From contig NZ_JBBOZQ010000001.1 of assembly GCF_038008685.1 (NCBI RefSeq), positions 2,914,001-2,978,000 on the forward strand: DNA of 64,000 nucleotides, in the 5' to 3' direction. Source of the stretch: Lysinibacillus sp. FSL W8-0992 (GTDB taxonomy: Bacteria; Bacillota; Bacilli; Bacillales_A; Planococcaceae). Position 1 is the first letter of the stretch. Every line of letters starts with the position of its first letter. The translations under genes were made by a program, and so were the position numbers. This document shows positions 1-8,254 of this stretch, piece after piece. The notes under the pieces are model-generated. The model worked only from the letters and a program-made list of their open reading frames with translations. It was not told where the DNA came from and searched no databases.

Positions 1-9
1 ATTGAGTAC

Positions 10-52
10 GACAAACCCTCTCCCCAGTTTGATACTGGGGAGAGGGTTTGTC
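10..52. terminator. Bidirectional hairpin terminator
   Basis: A perfect 18-bp inverted repeat (arms 10-27 and 35-52, 7-nt loop) lies just downstream of the minus-strand gene ending at 66. It probably ends that transcript and may also stop transcription entering from the left. Confidence 0.75.
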
Positions 53-65
53 AGGTAAATAAATA

Positions 66-575
66 TTATTTTTCTGGATAATCTACATGTAATGGTGGTG
101 GAACTAACCAACCTTTAGTTTTATTAAGACGTAGTAGTTTGGCACCGATTAGAGCTTTTGCTGCATGGAATTGACCATACATTAATGCGATATCTTCACG
201 AGTGGAAGTACCCATTGCCTGACTGCATGCAACTAATCCAGCAGCTAGGTCTACTGACAGTGCAGCACTAATTTCTGGATCACTAAATTTTGCTCCTGGA
301 GGGATATCCTCCATTCTTGCTACAGGTCTTTCAGGTGGAGCAGGAGGTAAACCAATACCATTAGTTTTTAGTATTTTTTCTAATTGTTTTACTTCGTCCC
401 TACAAAGTTCGATTATATCTTCAATAATTTTTTTTAGATCTTCGTCACCTGCATGATTATAGAACGTTTGATAGCCAGCAATCATTCCGTAGTCTGTCAT
501 TAAACCTGTCCAAACACTAAATACTTCACCGTAATGCAATGGTTCATCTTTTGGATTTCCGCTAAGTATTCCCAT
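66..575 (-). CDS. DUF3231 family protein
   Basis: A 169-residue protein resembling the DUF3231 family of Bacillus-type spore formers, mostly helical and often called ferritin-like; the function is unproven. The start is set at 575 (protein begins MGILSGNPKDEPLHYGEVF) because AAGGAAG sits 6 nt upstream. The longer open frame to 722 would add a hydrophobic, poorly conserved N-terminus with no ribosome binding site. DUF3231 genes are often multicopy and sporulation associated, which fits the spore-surface gene next door on the same strand. Family call moderately sure. Confidence 0.7.
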   Translation of the reverse strand: MGILSGNPKDEPLHYGEVFSVWTGLMTDYGMIAGYQTFYNHAGDEDLKKIIEDIIELCRDEVKQLEKILKTNGIGLPPAPPERPVARMEDIPPGAKFSDPEISAALSVDLAAGLVACSQAMGTSTREDIALMYGQFHAAKALIGAKLLRLNKTKGWLVPPPLHVDYPEK

Positions 576-839
576 ACTACACTTCCTTTTCTGGTTTTCG
601 CCATTTTTCAAACAAGGATAGTATGGATGGAATTTTAAAAATAATTCATATAAAAAAAGTATACTGAACAATTTGAGGAAAATGGGTAACAAAAAACTCG
701 AAAGATATTGTTCAGTAAGCAAGTGAGAACACGGGTTATTAATTATCTGATATGAATGAAAAAATATGAATAGAAAAAAGGAGTAAATCCCTTGTCGAAG
801 GAAACTTACTCCTGACTATTTTTACTAAGTATTTTATCT

Positions 840-1385
840 TTAAACAATTGGACTTAACAATTTAAGGATAATAGAAGCATTTACGTTTATTTGTGTGCCT
901 CCAGCCAAAGTTTGTAGGGTAACTGCTGCGGCAGACGAATGATTTCTAAGTGTAAGAATCCCTCCGGATGATATTAAAACTAATGCCTGACCAGTGTTTT
1001 GTTGAGTGCCTGCTCCTGAACCATAGACTGCTTGGGTAACAGGTGCACCATTTAAAAACAGTGTGAATTGGTTAGGTTCCACACCTGATACGATGAAAGT
1101 AACTTCGTAGACTCCTGGTGTGGTAACAAAAATTTGAGAGGTTCCAGGTACATGCGTAATTCCAGGTGTAACTAAGCCTGTTGAATCGAAAAGAATATCA
1201 GCCTCTATAGCTACAACTTCTGCACTTAGATTGTAAATATATCCATATTCACATAAACCGCTACAGGGTGAAGGTGGTGTTACCGGAGTGATACCAGTCA
1301 TTCCACAGAGCTCCACAGCAGTAAAAGGTCTTGTTTGTCGTCCACATAAACAGGAATGTTTATTACAGTTACTACAATTATCCAT
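840..1385 (-). CDS. BclA C-terminal-like exosporium protein without collagen repeats
   Basis: The 181 residues start with a short Cys-rich segment (MDNCSNCNKHSCLCGRQ). From about residue 48 they form a beta-rich domain that reads like the C1q/TNF-like C-terminal domain of Bacillus exosporium collagen-like proteins (YIYN, VVAIEADILFDSTG, TPGVYEVTFIVSG, ASIILKLL). Between the two there is only a short Pro/Thr/Cys linker instead of Gly-X-X repeats. GGAGGTGG precedes the ATG. The likely place is the spore surface. Whether the Cys-rich head replaces the usual exosporium leader is an inference. Confidence 0.7.
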   Translation of the reverse strand: MDNCSNCNKHSCLCGRQTRPFTAVELCGMTGITPVTPPSPCSGLCEYGYIYNLSAEVVAIEADILFDSTGLVTPGITHVPGTSQIFVTTPGVYEVTFIVSGVEPNQFTLFLNGAPVTQAVYGSGAGTQQNTGQALVLISSGGILTLRNHSSAAAVTLQTLAGGTQINVNASIILKLLSPIV

Positions 1386-2094
1386 ATTTCCACCTCCATT
1401 TGAAGTATTCTATTCGTATGAAAAATGGAGTTAAGGGCAATCGGCTCTGCTGTATTTAATTTATAAAAATTAATTTATTGCACATTTTGAGTAAAATGGT
1501 CAGTAAATAGAGATAAGAAAAAGCCGCAACGTTGTCACACGCTACAGCTTTTCTATAACAATATGTAGATAACTGCAATGACTGAAATTGGCTTCTCAAT
1601 CATCAAAAAGTTAGAAGAATTCATAGCAGTTACAATTCATTATTAACAAACTTGATTAATTTTATACAAAACGTGGGCAAAATCGAAATAATAGGTGGTG
1701 ATAGAAAATCAATATCATTGGATTCGTAGTATTTATTGGAGTTCTTTCTACTATTTGTGCGATTTTATGCTTTATGTTATTTAAATTATTTGATCGGACT
1801 AAAAAAGAAAGTAAGAAATAATTAATCAATCATGTTAGAAATCACAATGGTTCAAGATTATAAAATTTAAGGGTCACTGGACCAGAGTGACCCTAAACCA
1901 ACAAATCAAGAGGTGTCAAACTAAGAAAATAGCTTAACACTACTATTTATATGATTGGATAACTATATTTGTATAGTTCATAGCCTTTGGAAACATAAAA
2001 AACTATAGCGTCGTCACACGCTACAGCTAAAAATTGGTTATTCCACTTGAGCCTTTTCAAAAGTATTATACCACAGCTTAAGGGGGCTAACCTG
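1386..2094. other. Intergenic stretch with repeated 19-nt motif and hairpins
   Basis: This 700-base gap holds two near-identical copies of GTCGTCACACGCTACAGCT (1531-1549 with one change, and 2010-2028). The second overlaps a TAGCGT/ACGCTA hairpin. A 9-bp perfect hairpin (1870-1894, AGGGTCACT arms) without a clear T-run follows a possible small ORF at 1708-1821. Nothing else recognisable was seen. Confidence 0.5.
1708..1821 (+). CDS. Possible 37-aa single-pass membrane peptide with non-canonical start
   Basis: After AGGTGGTGA at about 1693-1701 an open frame runs to TAA at 1819-1821. It encodes one hydrophobic segment (IIGFVVFIGVLSTICAILCF) and a Lys-rich tail (KKESKK). No ATG, GTG or TTG lies at the right distance; ATC at 1708 or ATT at 1717 would have to start it. 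It resembles other small membrane peptides in this window, but it could equally be a dead remnant. Confidence 0.3.
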   Translation: MNIIGFVVFIGVLSTICAILCFMLFKLFDRTKKESKK

Positions 2095-2532
2095 ATGGGC
2101 AAACAAGGGCAAATGAAAGTAACGAAAGAGAATTTACTGCAGTGGATTAAGAATTATCGATGGATGGTTGAAACCATCGAGGAAGCAAGACAACCGGTTG
2201 CGAAAATGGATAATAACAGCTATATTGGAGCTAAAACAGCTAGGTATGGTATTGAGGCAACATTACCGAAGGCTAGTGGAGGTATAAGTGATCCGGTGTT
2301 TACAGAAGTACAACGCAGAGTTTATGCACTTAATTATCGCATTAAGGAATATGAGCAGAAGATTGCTGAAGTACAGAAACGCATTCCATTTGTAGATGGT
2401 GATAGAGAGGTTGAAGTCCTTCACAGATTGCTTGATGGTGATAGCATGCGAGCAATTGGCAAGCATATGAAACTTTCCAGTACAACGATATTTAGAGTAA
2501 GAAATAATATTTTGAGTCAAATGATTAAGTAG
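2095..2532 (+). CDS. Phage-type HTH late transcription regulator (RinA/ArpU-like)
   Basis: A 145-residue protein with a helical N-terminal half and a sigma-region-4-like helix-turn-helix near the end (LLDGDSMRAIGKHMKLSSTTIFRVRN, about residues 113-138). Such proteins usually sit just upstream of the terminase genes in Gram-positive phages and switch on late genes. The ATG at 2095 is chosen because AAGGGGG lies about 10 nt upstream; an upstream in-frame TTG at 2047 has no ribosome binding site. A T-rich hairpin (AGCC/GGCT, then a T-run, 2530-2551) follows. The nearest terminase fragment, at 5464, is separated by unrelated genes, so the gene is probably stranded in prophage debris. Confidence 0.6.
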   Translation: MGKQGQMKVTKENLLQWIKNYRWMVETIEEARQPVAKMDNNSYIGAKTARYGIEATLPKASGGISDPVFTEVQRRVYALNYRIKEYEQKIAEVQKRIPFVDGDREVEVLHRLLDGDSMRAIGKHMKLSSTTIFRVRNNILSQMIK

Positions 2533-2903
2533 CCTTTTTGGCTACTTTTTTAATAACAATTGTTCAACAGACGGGCCATATTGTGGAGTAACTCTTAATA
2601 AGAAATAATTGGATATTTATGTTAAAGTGTAATTAGATTTGTGAATCAATGTACTTAAACTAACGGGGGAGTTTAGTTGAGGAGTGTTGTTAATTTGGGT
2701 TCGGGCAAATGGCCAAATTATTGAATAAAAGAGGGTTCATAAGCGAGGCGAAGTTGATTATATACGAAAAATACATGTGATAAGGTGTGATACTACATGT
2801 CATTTGTATTTTTTGAAAGGGGGATATTTAAAATGGTTTTCGTTAATAAAACATGAGAAAAATAATAATTGAACTCAAATAAGTTTGCTTAAAGGAGATT
2901 GAA
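2533..2903. repeat. Gap with two dispersed inverted-repeat elements
   Basis: Contains a degenerate copy of a TTCAACAAT-CGGGCCA-ATTGTTGAA-like element (2561-2590) and a copy of a second family, AAACTAAC-GGGG-GTTTAGTT (about 2658-2684). Related copies lie at 8060, 9440, 11191 and 11651 (first family) and at 13622 and 14232 (second). No gene is supported here. Confidence 0.5.
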
Positions 2904-3896
2904 ATGATGGGATTTGATGAATGTATAAAAGAGGATTTTAGTGGGGTCATATCGGTCACTCAAAATGGTAATAATGTATACCGTAAAGCTTTTGGATATG
3001 CAGATTTATCAAATAAAGTATCAAACGAGATTGATACAAAGTTTGCAACAGCCTCAGCAGGTAAAGTATTTGTTGCCATAGCTATTTTGCAATTGATTGA
3101 ACAAAGTCGATTATTTTTTGATAGTCGTATTGGGGACATCTTGAATTTTAATTTAAACAATATTGATCCTCATATCACTATCAGGCAGTTGCTTAATCAT
3201 ACATCGGGAATACCCGACTATTTTGATGAGTCTATCATGGAAGATTATGATGAACTGTGGATTGACTACCCCAATTATAAAATTCGCACATCATTGGATA
3301 TCATCCCTTTATTTATTCATAAACCAATGATGTATCCTGCAGGAGATAGATTTCAATACAATAACACAGGATTTGTTGTTCTTGGTCTCATTGTTGAGGC
3401 TATTACAGGCTCTTCATTTGATATATATCTTAAAGAACATATTTTTATTCCATGCGGAATGTTGAATACAGGGTATTATGAGCTGGACAGATTGCCTGCT
3501 AAATGTGCAAACGGGTATGCATATGATGATAGCAGACAAGAGTTTTATACCAATATCTACAGTGTTGATGTAAAAGGGACAGGAGCAGGAGGAGCATTTA
3601 CTACTGTAATAGATATTGAAAAGTTCTGGGCTAGTCTGATGAATGGTCACTTGATATCGAAGAAAATGTTAAAAGAAATGTTAACTCCCCAAGTGAAAGA
3701 AGAATGCTATGGTTATGGGATTTGGCTAGATAAAAAAGAAGAAGGCGTGTTTGATTACCACTTTGAAGGCTGCGATCCTGGTATAAGTTTTTATAGTTCA
3801 TATGATAAACAACAAGATTCGCTTATCATATTGGTAAGTAATTTTGGTTGTAACGTATGGAAGGTTTTTAGAGATATCAAAGGTTTAATCAAATAG
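2904..3896 (+). CDS. Serine hydrolase, beta-lactamase/class C PBP family (S12)
   Basis: The 330 residues show the family signatures: SxxK as S51-A-G-K54 (ATASAGKVF), YxN as Y152-N-N (FQYNNTGF), an LLNHTSGIPDY segment after the first helix pair, and a GAGGAFTT segment. The C-terminal third motif (usually H/K-T-G) is weak (EGCDPGIS). Relatives hydrolyse D-Ala peptides or esters; the substrate is not predictable. No signal peptide is seen, so a cytosolic esterase or peptidase is likelier than a secreted beta-lactamase. AAAGGAGA precedes the ATG. It stands alone between repeats. Confidence 0.75.
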   Translation: MMGFDECIKEDFSGVISVTQNGNNVYRKAFGYADLSNKVSNEIDTKFATASAGKVFVAIAILQLIEQSRLFFDSRIGDILNFNLNNIDPHITIRQLLNHTSGIPDYFDESIMEDYDELWIDYPNYKIRTSLDIIPLFIHKPMMYPAGDRFQYNNTGFVVLGLIVEAITGSSFDIYLKEHIFIPCGMLNTGYYELDRLPAKCANGYAYDDSRQEFYTNIYSVDVKGTGAGGAFTTVIDIEKFWASLMNGHLISKKMLKEMLTPQVKEECYGYGIWLDKKEEGVFDYHFEGCDPGISFYSSYDKQQDSLIILVSNFGCNVWKVFRDIKGLIK

Positions 3897-4282
3897 TATG
3901 TGAAGATTGTGAAAAATTTCACTTAAACTATCGAGCGCGATTGTGGAACAAATGTAACCAATGTAACGAATGAAACAAAAAGAACAAATGTAAAACATGT
4001 AGCATGTTTTGTGATAGAAAAAATATGATGTAAACTCGGAGGTAGGTTCGGTGCGGTAAAGGTTTCCTCACTTGGTATTTATAAAAACCTAAATATAGTG
4101 AAGACAGACCGACGACCGACCCGCGCTCCATAGACTAGTTAGGAGCAAGACATACATGGCCGGCCTATATTTTTTAAGAGATTAGGTATCTTAATTAATA
4201 TAAAGGGCTTAAATTGTAATTAATTCCCTCTAATATTTATTTGTTGTATGAGAAATAAAATGAAATAGAGGAGTGGGAAGTT
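3897..4282. other. Intergenic stretch, no gene seen
   Basis: About 385 bases with short AT-rich direct repeats of the AACAAATGTAA type near 3948-3997 and a GC-richer patch near 4110-4165. No ribosome binding site with a plausible frame was found. Confidence 0.4.
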
Positions 4283-4513
4283 ATGCTGACAATTTTTCAA
4301 ATTGTTTTTACAGTCATAATATTGTCTCTCTCGACGTATGGAATTATTACACATGATTACCACTGGAATTTCTTATTGGTATTCTTCATAGGTTTAGTGA
4401 TGTTAATTCTAGGGATTAAAAAATTTCAAAGCGAGACAAAGGTTTATGGTTGGTTCTATATGGGAGTGTTTTTGTTTTCAGTAATTGTTTCAATTCAAAT
4501 CTTCTTTCGATAA
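4283..4513 (+). CDS. Small membrane protein, DUF3953/YczI-like
   Basis: A 76-residue protein with three predicted membrane segments: residues 3-22, 29-46 and 56-74 (VYGWFYMGVFLFSVIVSIQIFF). Arrangement and size match DUF3953 proteins such as B. subtilis YczI, whose role is unknown. GAGGAGTGGG lies upstream of the ATG. It stands alone. Confidence 0.6.
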   Translation: MLTIFQIVFTVIILSLSTYGIITHDYHWNFLLVFFIGLVMLILGIKKFQSETKVYGWFYMGVFLFSVIVSIQIFFR

Positions 4514-4688
4514 AGGAGTGGTTATCATGTGAACTTCGTCCACTTCCATTTTGTACAGTCAAACTTACTAAACGTGCACGGAAATGCACGAACACAATTA
4601 CATTAATAACGTGGAGAAGAAGCTCTGCCACGGTTGCTAGAAGTGAGCTAACTCGACAGTTTTTACCACAATAGAATAATAGACGAAA

Positions 4689-4720
4689 AAAGCCTTACAC
4701 CTAGCATGGTAAGGATTTTT
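4689..4720 (+). terminator. Intrinsic terminator
   Basis: A CCTTAC...GTAAGG hairpin flanked by A-rich and T-rich runs (AAAAAAGCC before, GGATTTTT after). It lies in the gap after the 4283 gene and before the small ORF at 4808. Confidence 0.55.
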
Positions 4721-4807
4721 GCTGTAAAAATTTACTTTTTTACCATCTTTTTTAGGGTTTGTGTATAATGAGAATGATCCTAAAATAAGAAGGAGCTGGA
4801 TAGAAAA

Positions 4808-4987
4808 ATGAAGGAAGATCTCTTTACGGCATTTATTTTTATATTTCCATTTTTAATAATAGCAATAACAATATGGATTAGAATCATAAAAGTAAATAGC
4901 AATATTCAAGTTGAACAAAATAAAGAAATTATCGAACTTTTAAAAAAGAACAGCCAAGATAAAGATGAAATCAAAATAAACGAATAA
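4808..4987 (+). CDS. Small single-pass membrane protein (59 aa)
   Basis: The N-terminal membrane segment (FTAFIFIFPFLIIAITIWI) is followed by a charged, coiled-coil-prone tail (QVEQNKEIIELLKKNSQDKDEIKINE). AAGGAGC lies upstream at a slightly long spacing of about 11 nt. A TATAAT-like hexamer occurs near 4764. The layout is common for small phage or stress membrane proteins; the function is unknown. Confidence 0.6.
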   Translation: MKEDLFTAFIFIFPFLIIAITIWIRIIKVNSNIQVEQNKEIIELLKKNSQDKDEIKINE

Positions 4988-5169
4988 TACATAGATAGAT
5001 TCATTTAATGTTAGTTTAACATCCTTCGGGGTGTTTTTATTTTGCCCTGAAAACTGAGTATCGAGCAGTCCTCCTCTTGCTGCTGAACTACCGGTACTTG
5101 CTTGTGAAAGCAAAAAGTTATTACATATATTTTATCTTATGGTTTATGATTGTGCTGGAGGTGGATTTA

Positions 5170-5397
5170 ATGAAAAAATGGGAATATAAAACAATATACA
5201 GAGAAACAGCAATTGAAGATCAAAGGGAAGCTGATTATATCGGAGATATGTTGAGTGGATATGGTTGCGATGGATGGGAGCTTGTTTCAATAACAGATCA
5301 GATAGATAGCACTAAGAATGCAGGTAAAAACGCAGTTATTTCTGTTAAAACTAGTTCTTTGATATTCATAATGAAAAGAGAATATCAAGAAAAGTAA
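5170..5397 (+). CDS. DUF4177-like small protein
   Basis: A 75-residue protein beginning MKKWEYKTIYRE, with the central signature GYGCDGWELVSI and an ending FIMKRE, typical of DUF4177 (N-terminal strand, WELV strand, C-terminal F-hxhKR). ATG 5170 is preceded by GGAGGTGG at 5 nt; the upstream extension is an unsupported hydrophobic read-through. Function unknown; such proteins occur in chromosomes and phages. It lies just upstream of the phage terminase fragment. Confidence 0.65.
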   Translation: MKKWEYKTIYRETAIEDQREADYIGDMLSGYGCDGWELVSITDQIDSTKNAGKNAVISVKTSSLIFIMKREYQEK

Positions 5398-5398
5398 T

Positions 5399-5433
5399 TT
5401 AAAAAAGATGCTCATTCGAGTGTCTTTTTTTGT
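5399..5433 (+). terminator. Terminator immediately upstream of terS remnant
   Basis: A-run, GATGCTC-ATTC-GAGTGTC, T-run: a GU-containing hairpin ending the 5170 gene. A leader terminator also precedes the second terS at 37574, so it may be a retained phage layout. Confidence 0.6.
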
Positions 5434-5463
5434 TTTGTTAGACGGAGGTGGTGGTCATGAGAG

Positions 5464-6294
5464 ATGCCTAATTGGGATGAAATTAAACTAGAGTGGGAAA
5501 CAACAAAGATTACACTAGCTGATCTTGCTGAAAAGCATGACATAAAGCTCGGTACATTAAAGAGCCGGAAGAGTCGTGAAAAATGGTCGAGGGATGCAAC
5601 AGAAAAGGATGCAACCAATACACAAAAGGTTGCAACTATTTCTAGTGAGGATGCAACCGACAACGAGATAGAGACAGAAAGTAGAAACCGTGGTGCACCA
5701 ATAGGAAACAACAATGCAAAAGGAAATAAAGGTAATACAAACGCTTCGCCTCCGAAACGAAACACAAATGCACTAAAGCATGGCTTCTTTCAAAAGTTCC
5801 TACCCGAAGAAACACTCGAAATCATGGAAGCAATGAACGAACGTTCTCCAGCCGATTTAATATGGGATCAAATACAAATCCAGTATGCTGCTATTATTAG
5901 AGCTCAACGTATTATGCATGTTGAATCAAAAGACGAAATCATAAAAGAGCTCAAAAGAGAGAAGGTGCAAGGGGGTAAAAATCCTTCGCACGAAACTGAA
6001 TACAACTTCCAATTTGCATGGGAACGCCAGGCGCAACTACTCACTGCTCAATCGAGAGCAATCGAGGAGTTGCGTTCTTCAATTCGTCAATTTGTGGAAA
6101 TGGCTGACGCTGAGGATGAGCGTCGATTGAAGCTAGAGCAGATGCAGTTGAATATTGATAAGTCGAAATTGGAGGTTGAAAAGCTTGGTTCTGGTCAACA
6201 AAATGAACCTATAGAAATTCAAATTGTCAGCAAAAAAAGCAACCTTAATTGGCTGCTTTTTTGTCGTTTTGGTCAATACCTAGAGCCTCTTTAA
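5464..6294 (+). pseudogene. terS: Phage terminase small subunit, PBSX/YqaS type, 3' truncated
   Basis: The N-terminus is a helix-turn-helix for pac/cos recognition ([38 protein letters not shown]). It is followed by the family's low-complexity linker [17 protein letters not shown], then the [18 protein letters not shown] core and a long helical oligomerisation region. The last conserved stretch is [10 protein letters not shown]. The final residues ([17 protein letters not shown]) are simply the antisense of the 3' end of hicB, so the native end is lost near 6235. No large terminase gene follows. A non-functional prophage relic is the simplest reading. Confidence 0.75.
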
Positions 6295-6679
6295 GGGATG
6301 CCTGAAGTATCTGTGAAAAGTTTAAACCGGCATCTTCAGCTGCATCTCGTAACCAGCGAGGTAGCGTACAGTTTTTTGTTACTGCTTTATTTACAGACTC
6401 ATTACGAAATGGGGGCATGTAAACGTCAATAAAGATAATTCGATCTGATTCAGCATGCAAAACGATATCTGCAGGATTTGATGGATTGGGCAGAGATGTT
6501 TCATTTTCTTCTAATTCAAGGATACGAAAAGCTAACATATCTTTCGCTTCTTGGATACCTTCTTTAATATGGTCAGCTAAAATAGCTGTTCCAGCAAAGT
6601 CAGGGAAATACATTCCTAAACCACCATCGGCTGCAGTTTCAACAACGACTGGGTAAATAAAATGATTGGCGTAGCTCAA
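6245..6679 (-). CDS. hicB: HicB antitoxin
   Basis: 144 residues. The N-terminal partial RNase-H-like HicB domain ([41 protein letters not shown]) is followed by a C-terminal ribbon-helix-helix-like DNA-binding segment ([28 protein letters not shown]). It should bind and neutralise the HicA RNase and repress the operon. The start is taken as TTG at 6679 because AAAGGAGG lies 8 nt upstream; in-frame ATGs further up lie upstream of that site. It is downstream of hicA on the same strand, about 110 nt apart. Confidence 0.85.
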   Translation of the reverse strand: MSYANHFIYPVVVETAADGGLGMYFPDFAGTAILADHIKEGIQEAKDMLAFRILELEENETSLPNPSNPADIVLHAESDRIIFIDVYMPPFRNESVNKAVTKNCTLPRWLRDAAEDAGLNFSQILQASLKEALGIDQNDKKAAN

Positions 6680-6790
6680 TTTAATAACCTCCTTTCTTTT
6701 CATTATTATTATGTTACTTTTAAACATTTGAGGTAAGGCAATATAGAGAAAGGCAAGTTAAGGCTAGGCAATAGATGTAGCAGAGAGGGG

Positions 6791-7006
6791 TTAAAATTTA
6801 ACCCCTGAAGTCTGCTCAATACTTTTAAGTGTGCCTACCGGAATCAATCGACCATCAGCTTTTACGCTTATATCAGCAAATCTTGTTGGGTCATCTTTAT
6901 GTATGTATCTTTGATGACTGCCAGGACCCTTATGAGTAGGAGATTTGATGAATCCTTCTTTTTTAAGTTTTTTTAGTGCTTCTCTTATGGTCACTTGCTT
7001 TCCCAT
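6791..7006 (-). CDS. hicA: HicA toxin, mRNA interferase
   Basis: A 71-residue double-stranded-RNA-binding-like protein. The catalytic histidine is H31 in GPGSHQRYIH, the conserved GSH of HicA toxins. The N-terminus (REALKKLKKEGF) and C-terminus (IPVGTLKSIEQTSGVKF) also fit. It cleaves mRNA and tmRNA when free of HicB. AGGAGGTAAGGTA precedes the ATG. The pair interrupts a prophage remnant between terS and a minor head gene fragment, a common resting place for HicAB. Confidence 0.88.
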   Translation of the reverse strand: MGKQVTIREALKKLKKEGFIKSPTHKGPGSHQRYIHKDDPTRFADISVKADGRLIPVGTLKSIEQTSGVKF

Positions 7007-7029
7007 TACCTTACCTCCTTTCTAATATC

Positions 7030-7069
7030 ATTATAACACGCATAAATAATGCGTGTCTTTTATGCGTGT
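7030..7069 (-). promoter_or_regulatory. hicAB promoter and operator
   Basis: On the minus strand a TATAAT (7035-7030) has an inverted repeat ACACGCAT-5nt-ATGCGTGT (7036-7043/7049-7056) directly upstream and a further ATGCGTGT half-site at 7062-7069. An AAGACA hexamer at the -35 distance lies next to it. An operator between -35 and -10 fits autoregulation by the RHH domain of HicB. Confidence 0.65.
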
Positions 7070-7110
7070 AATATTAAGGGAGTTGAGTAAAATGACAAAG
7101 CCTACAAGCT

Positions 7111-7655
7111 GGAGAAAGCTATACTGAAATGGCGCACAGGATTGAAAACGCGATGGGTTGGACCAAGAAGAAAGCCATCCTTGTTGCACGTACAGAAGCC
7201 GAGTGCGATCACTTGCCGATTTAGCCGTAGAAGAAAAGGCTAGTAAAACCGTTCGGCTAACAAAGATATGGATGTCCTCCCTTGATACGAGAGTTCGCAA
7301 ATCACATAGAAAGCTAGACGGGCAGAAAGCTGATAAAGACGGCTACTATCACTATGGAAAGTGGAAATCAAAAGCGCCAAGGCTATGGGGTGTTGCATCC
7401 ATGGATATTCAGTGTCGATGTCATTCGATTTACTTGGTAAACGGTAAATTTCCTGAATATAGACGTGGCAGAGACTATATGGATGACACGTACCAAAAGA
7501 ACTTAGCAGCTCGTATAGATGCTTACATGGAAGACTTGGGACTACCGTATAAACAGGCGTTTAACAAAGCTTACAAAGAAGTGAAGCCACCAAGTGTGAC
7601 AGTACCTTATGTGAGTTATAACGAGTGGAGAAAGAAGTTTAGCGCCGAAAGGTAG
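7111..7655 (+). pseudogene. Phage minor head protein (Mu gpF-like), frameshifted fragment
   Basis: Two frames together read as the C-terminal part of a phage head morphogenesis protein. The first (about 7120-7200) gives YTEMAHRIENAMGWTKKKAI then LVARTEA; the second (about 7200-7655) gives SLADLAVEEKAS, IWMSSLDTRVRKSHRKLDGQ and the conserved IQCRCHSIYL. Family members have a D-x-R-x-x-H-x-x-L-D-G-Q motif and a late CRC motif, both present here. The N-terminal half is missing and the frame changes near the ARTEA segment. It belongs to the same decayed prophage as the terS at 5464. Confidence 0.75.
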
Positions 7656-7721
7656 CATGTTATGAACATCTAGTGCTAAAAGCAGATGTAATTTTAAAAA
7701 AATTATTAAAGGAGCAGAAAA

Positions 7722-7871
7722 ATGGAATATAAATCAATAAATGAAATGTCAGTTGATGAAATACTCCACCAACAATTAGTATTGTTAGCGGAGCGTTCTC
7801 AATCAGCGCTTGATGAGGAACTAGCTCGATTGACAAATTCAATGATAGAAATCGCAAATTACTTAGAATGA
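7722..7871 (+). CDS. Small hypothetical phage protein (49 aa)
   Basis: A 49-residue acidic, helical protein (MEYKSINEMSVDEILHQQLV ... MIEIANYLE) behind AAAGGAGC at good spacing. Similar short helical proteins accompany phage structural genes. A hairpin terminator (7969-8002) lies downstream. Function unknown. Confidence 0.55.
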   Translation: MEYKSINEMSVDEILHQQLVLLAERSQSALDEELARLTNSMIEIANYLE

Positions 7872-8254
7872 GAATTTTTTCCCTTTTTTAATTTAGTATA
7901 CGAGGTTTATAGAATACATTTGTTTGTATAAGCATCATTAATTTAGTTCTTGAATTAAAGCATGATAAAAATCGCCTCGTTAGTTTTTCTTAGAGGTGAT
8001 TTTGTTATTAGTTATATGTGTTAAAATTGAATTTGTTTGGAAGTTTTGATTAAATTTTATTCAACAATCGGGCCAGATTGTGGAGTAACAATCTATTAAG
8101 AAATGTTACTTAACGACGATTTCGGTGCATTTTAAAAAGTGGTAAAATTTTCTTGATAGAGTTAATCAATGGTTTAATGAAAAAGAAATAAAATCATTAT
8201 TACTTAAATTCTTTTTGCGTATGCAAACTATCGAGGAAAGGTTGCTGAAAGAAA
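7872..8254. repeat. Gap with terminator and dispersed inverted repeat
   Basis: Holds a hairpin with AAAATCGCCTC/GAGGTGATTTT arms (about 7969-8002), a probable bidirectional terminator, and a well-kept copy of the TTCAACAAT-CGGGCCAG-ATTGTGGAG element at 8060-8086. No gene is supported. Confidence 0.5.

Noticed and set aside
3928-4131. Minus-strand 67-codon frame rich in His/Leu/Phe
   Set aside because: Repetitive antisense of AACAAATGTAA-type repeats; no RBS, not protein-like.
4416-4674. Two overlapping open frames around 4416-4674 on both strands
   Set aside because: They overlap the end of the DUF3953 gene or lie in non-coding DNA, have odd composition (many Thr/Arg) and no RBS.
5412-5765. 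Minus-strand open frame of 117 codons inside terS
   Set aside because: It is the reverse of the strongly coding terS sequence, has low-complexity Ser/Phe content and no ribosome binding site.
7031-7300. Minus-strand open frame over the hicA promoter and minor head remnant
   Set aside because: It runs through the hicAB operator and antisense to phage coding sequence; no RBS and no recognisable protein pattern.
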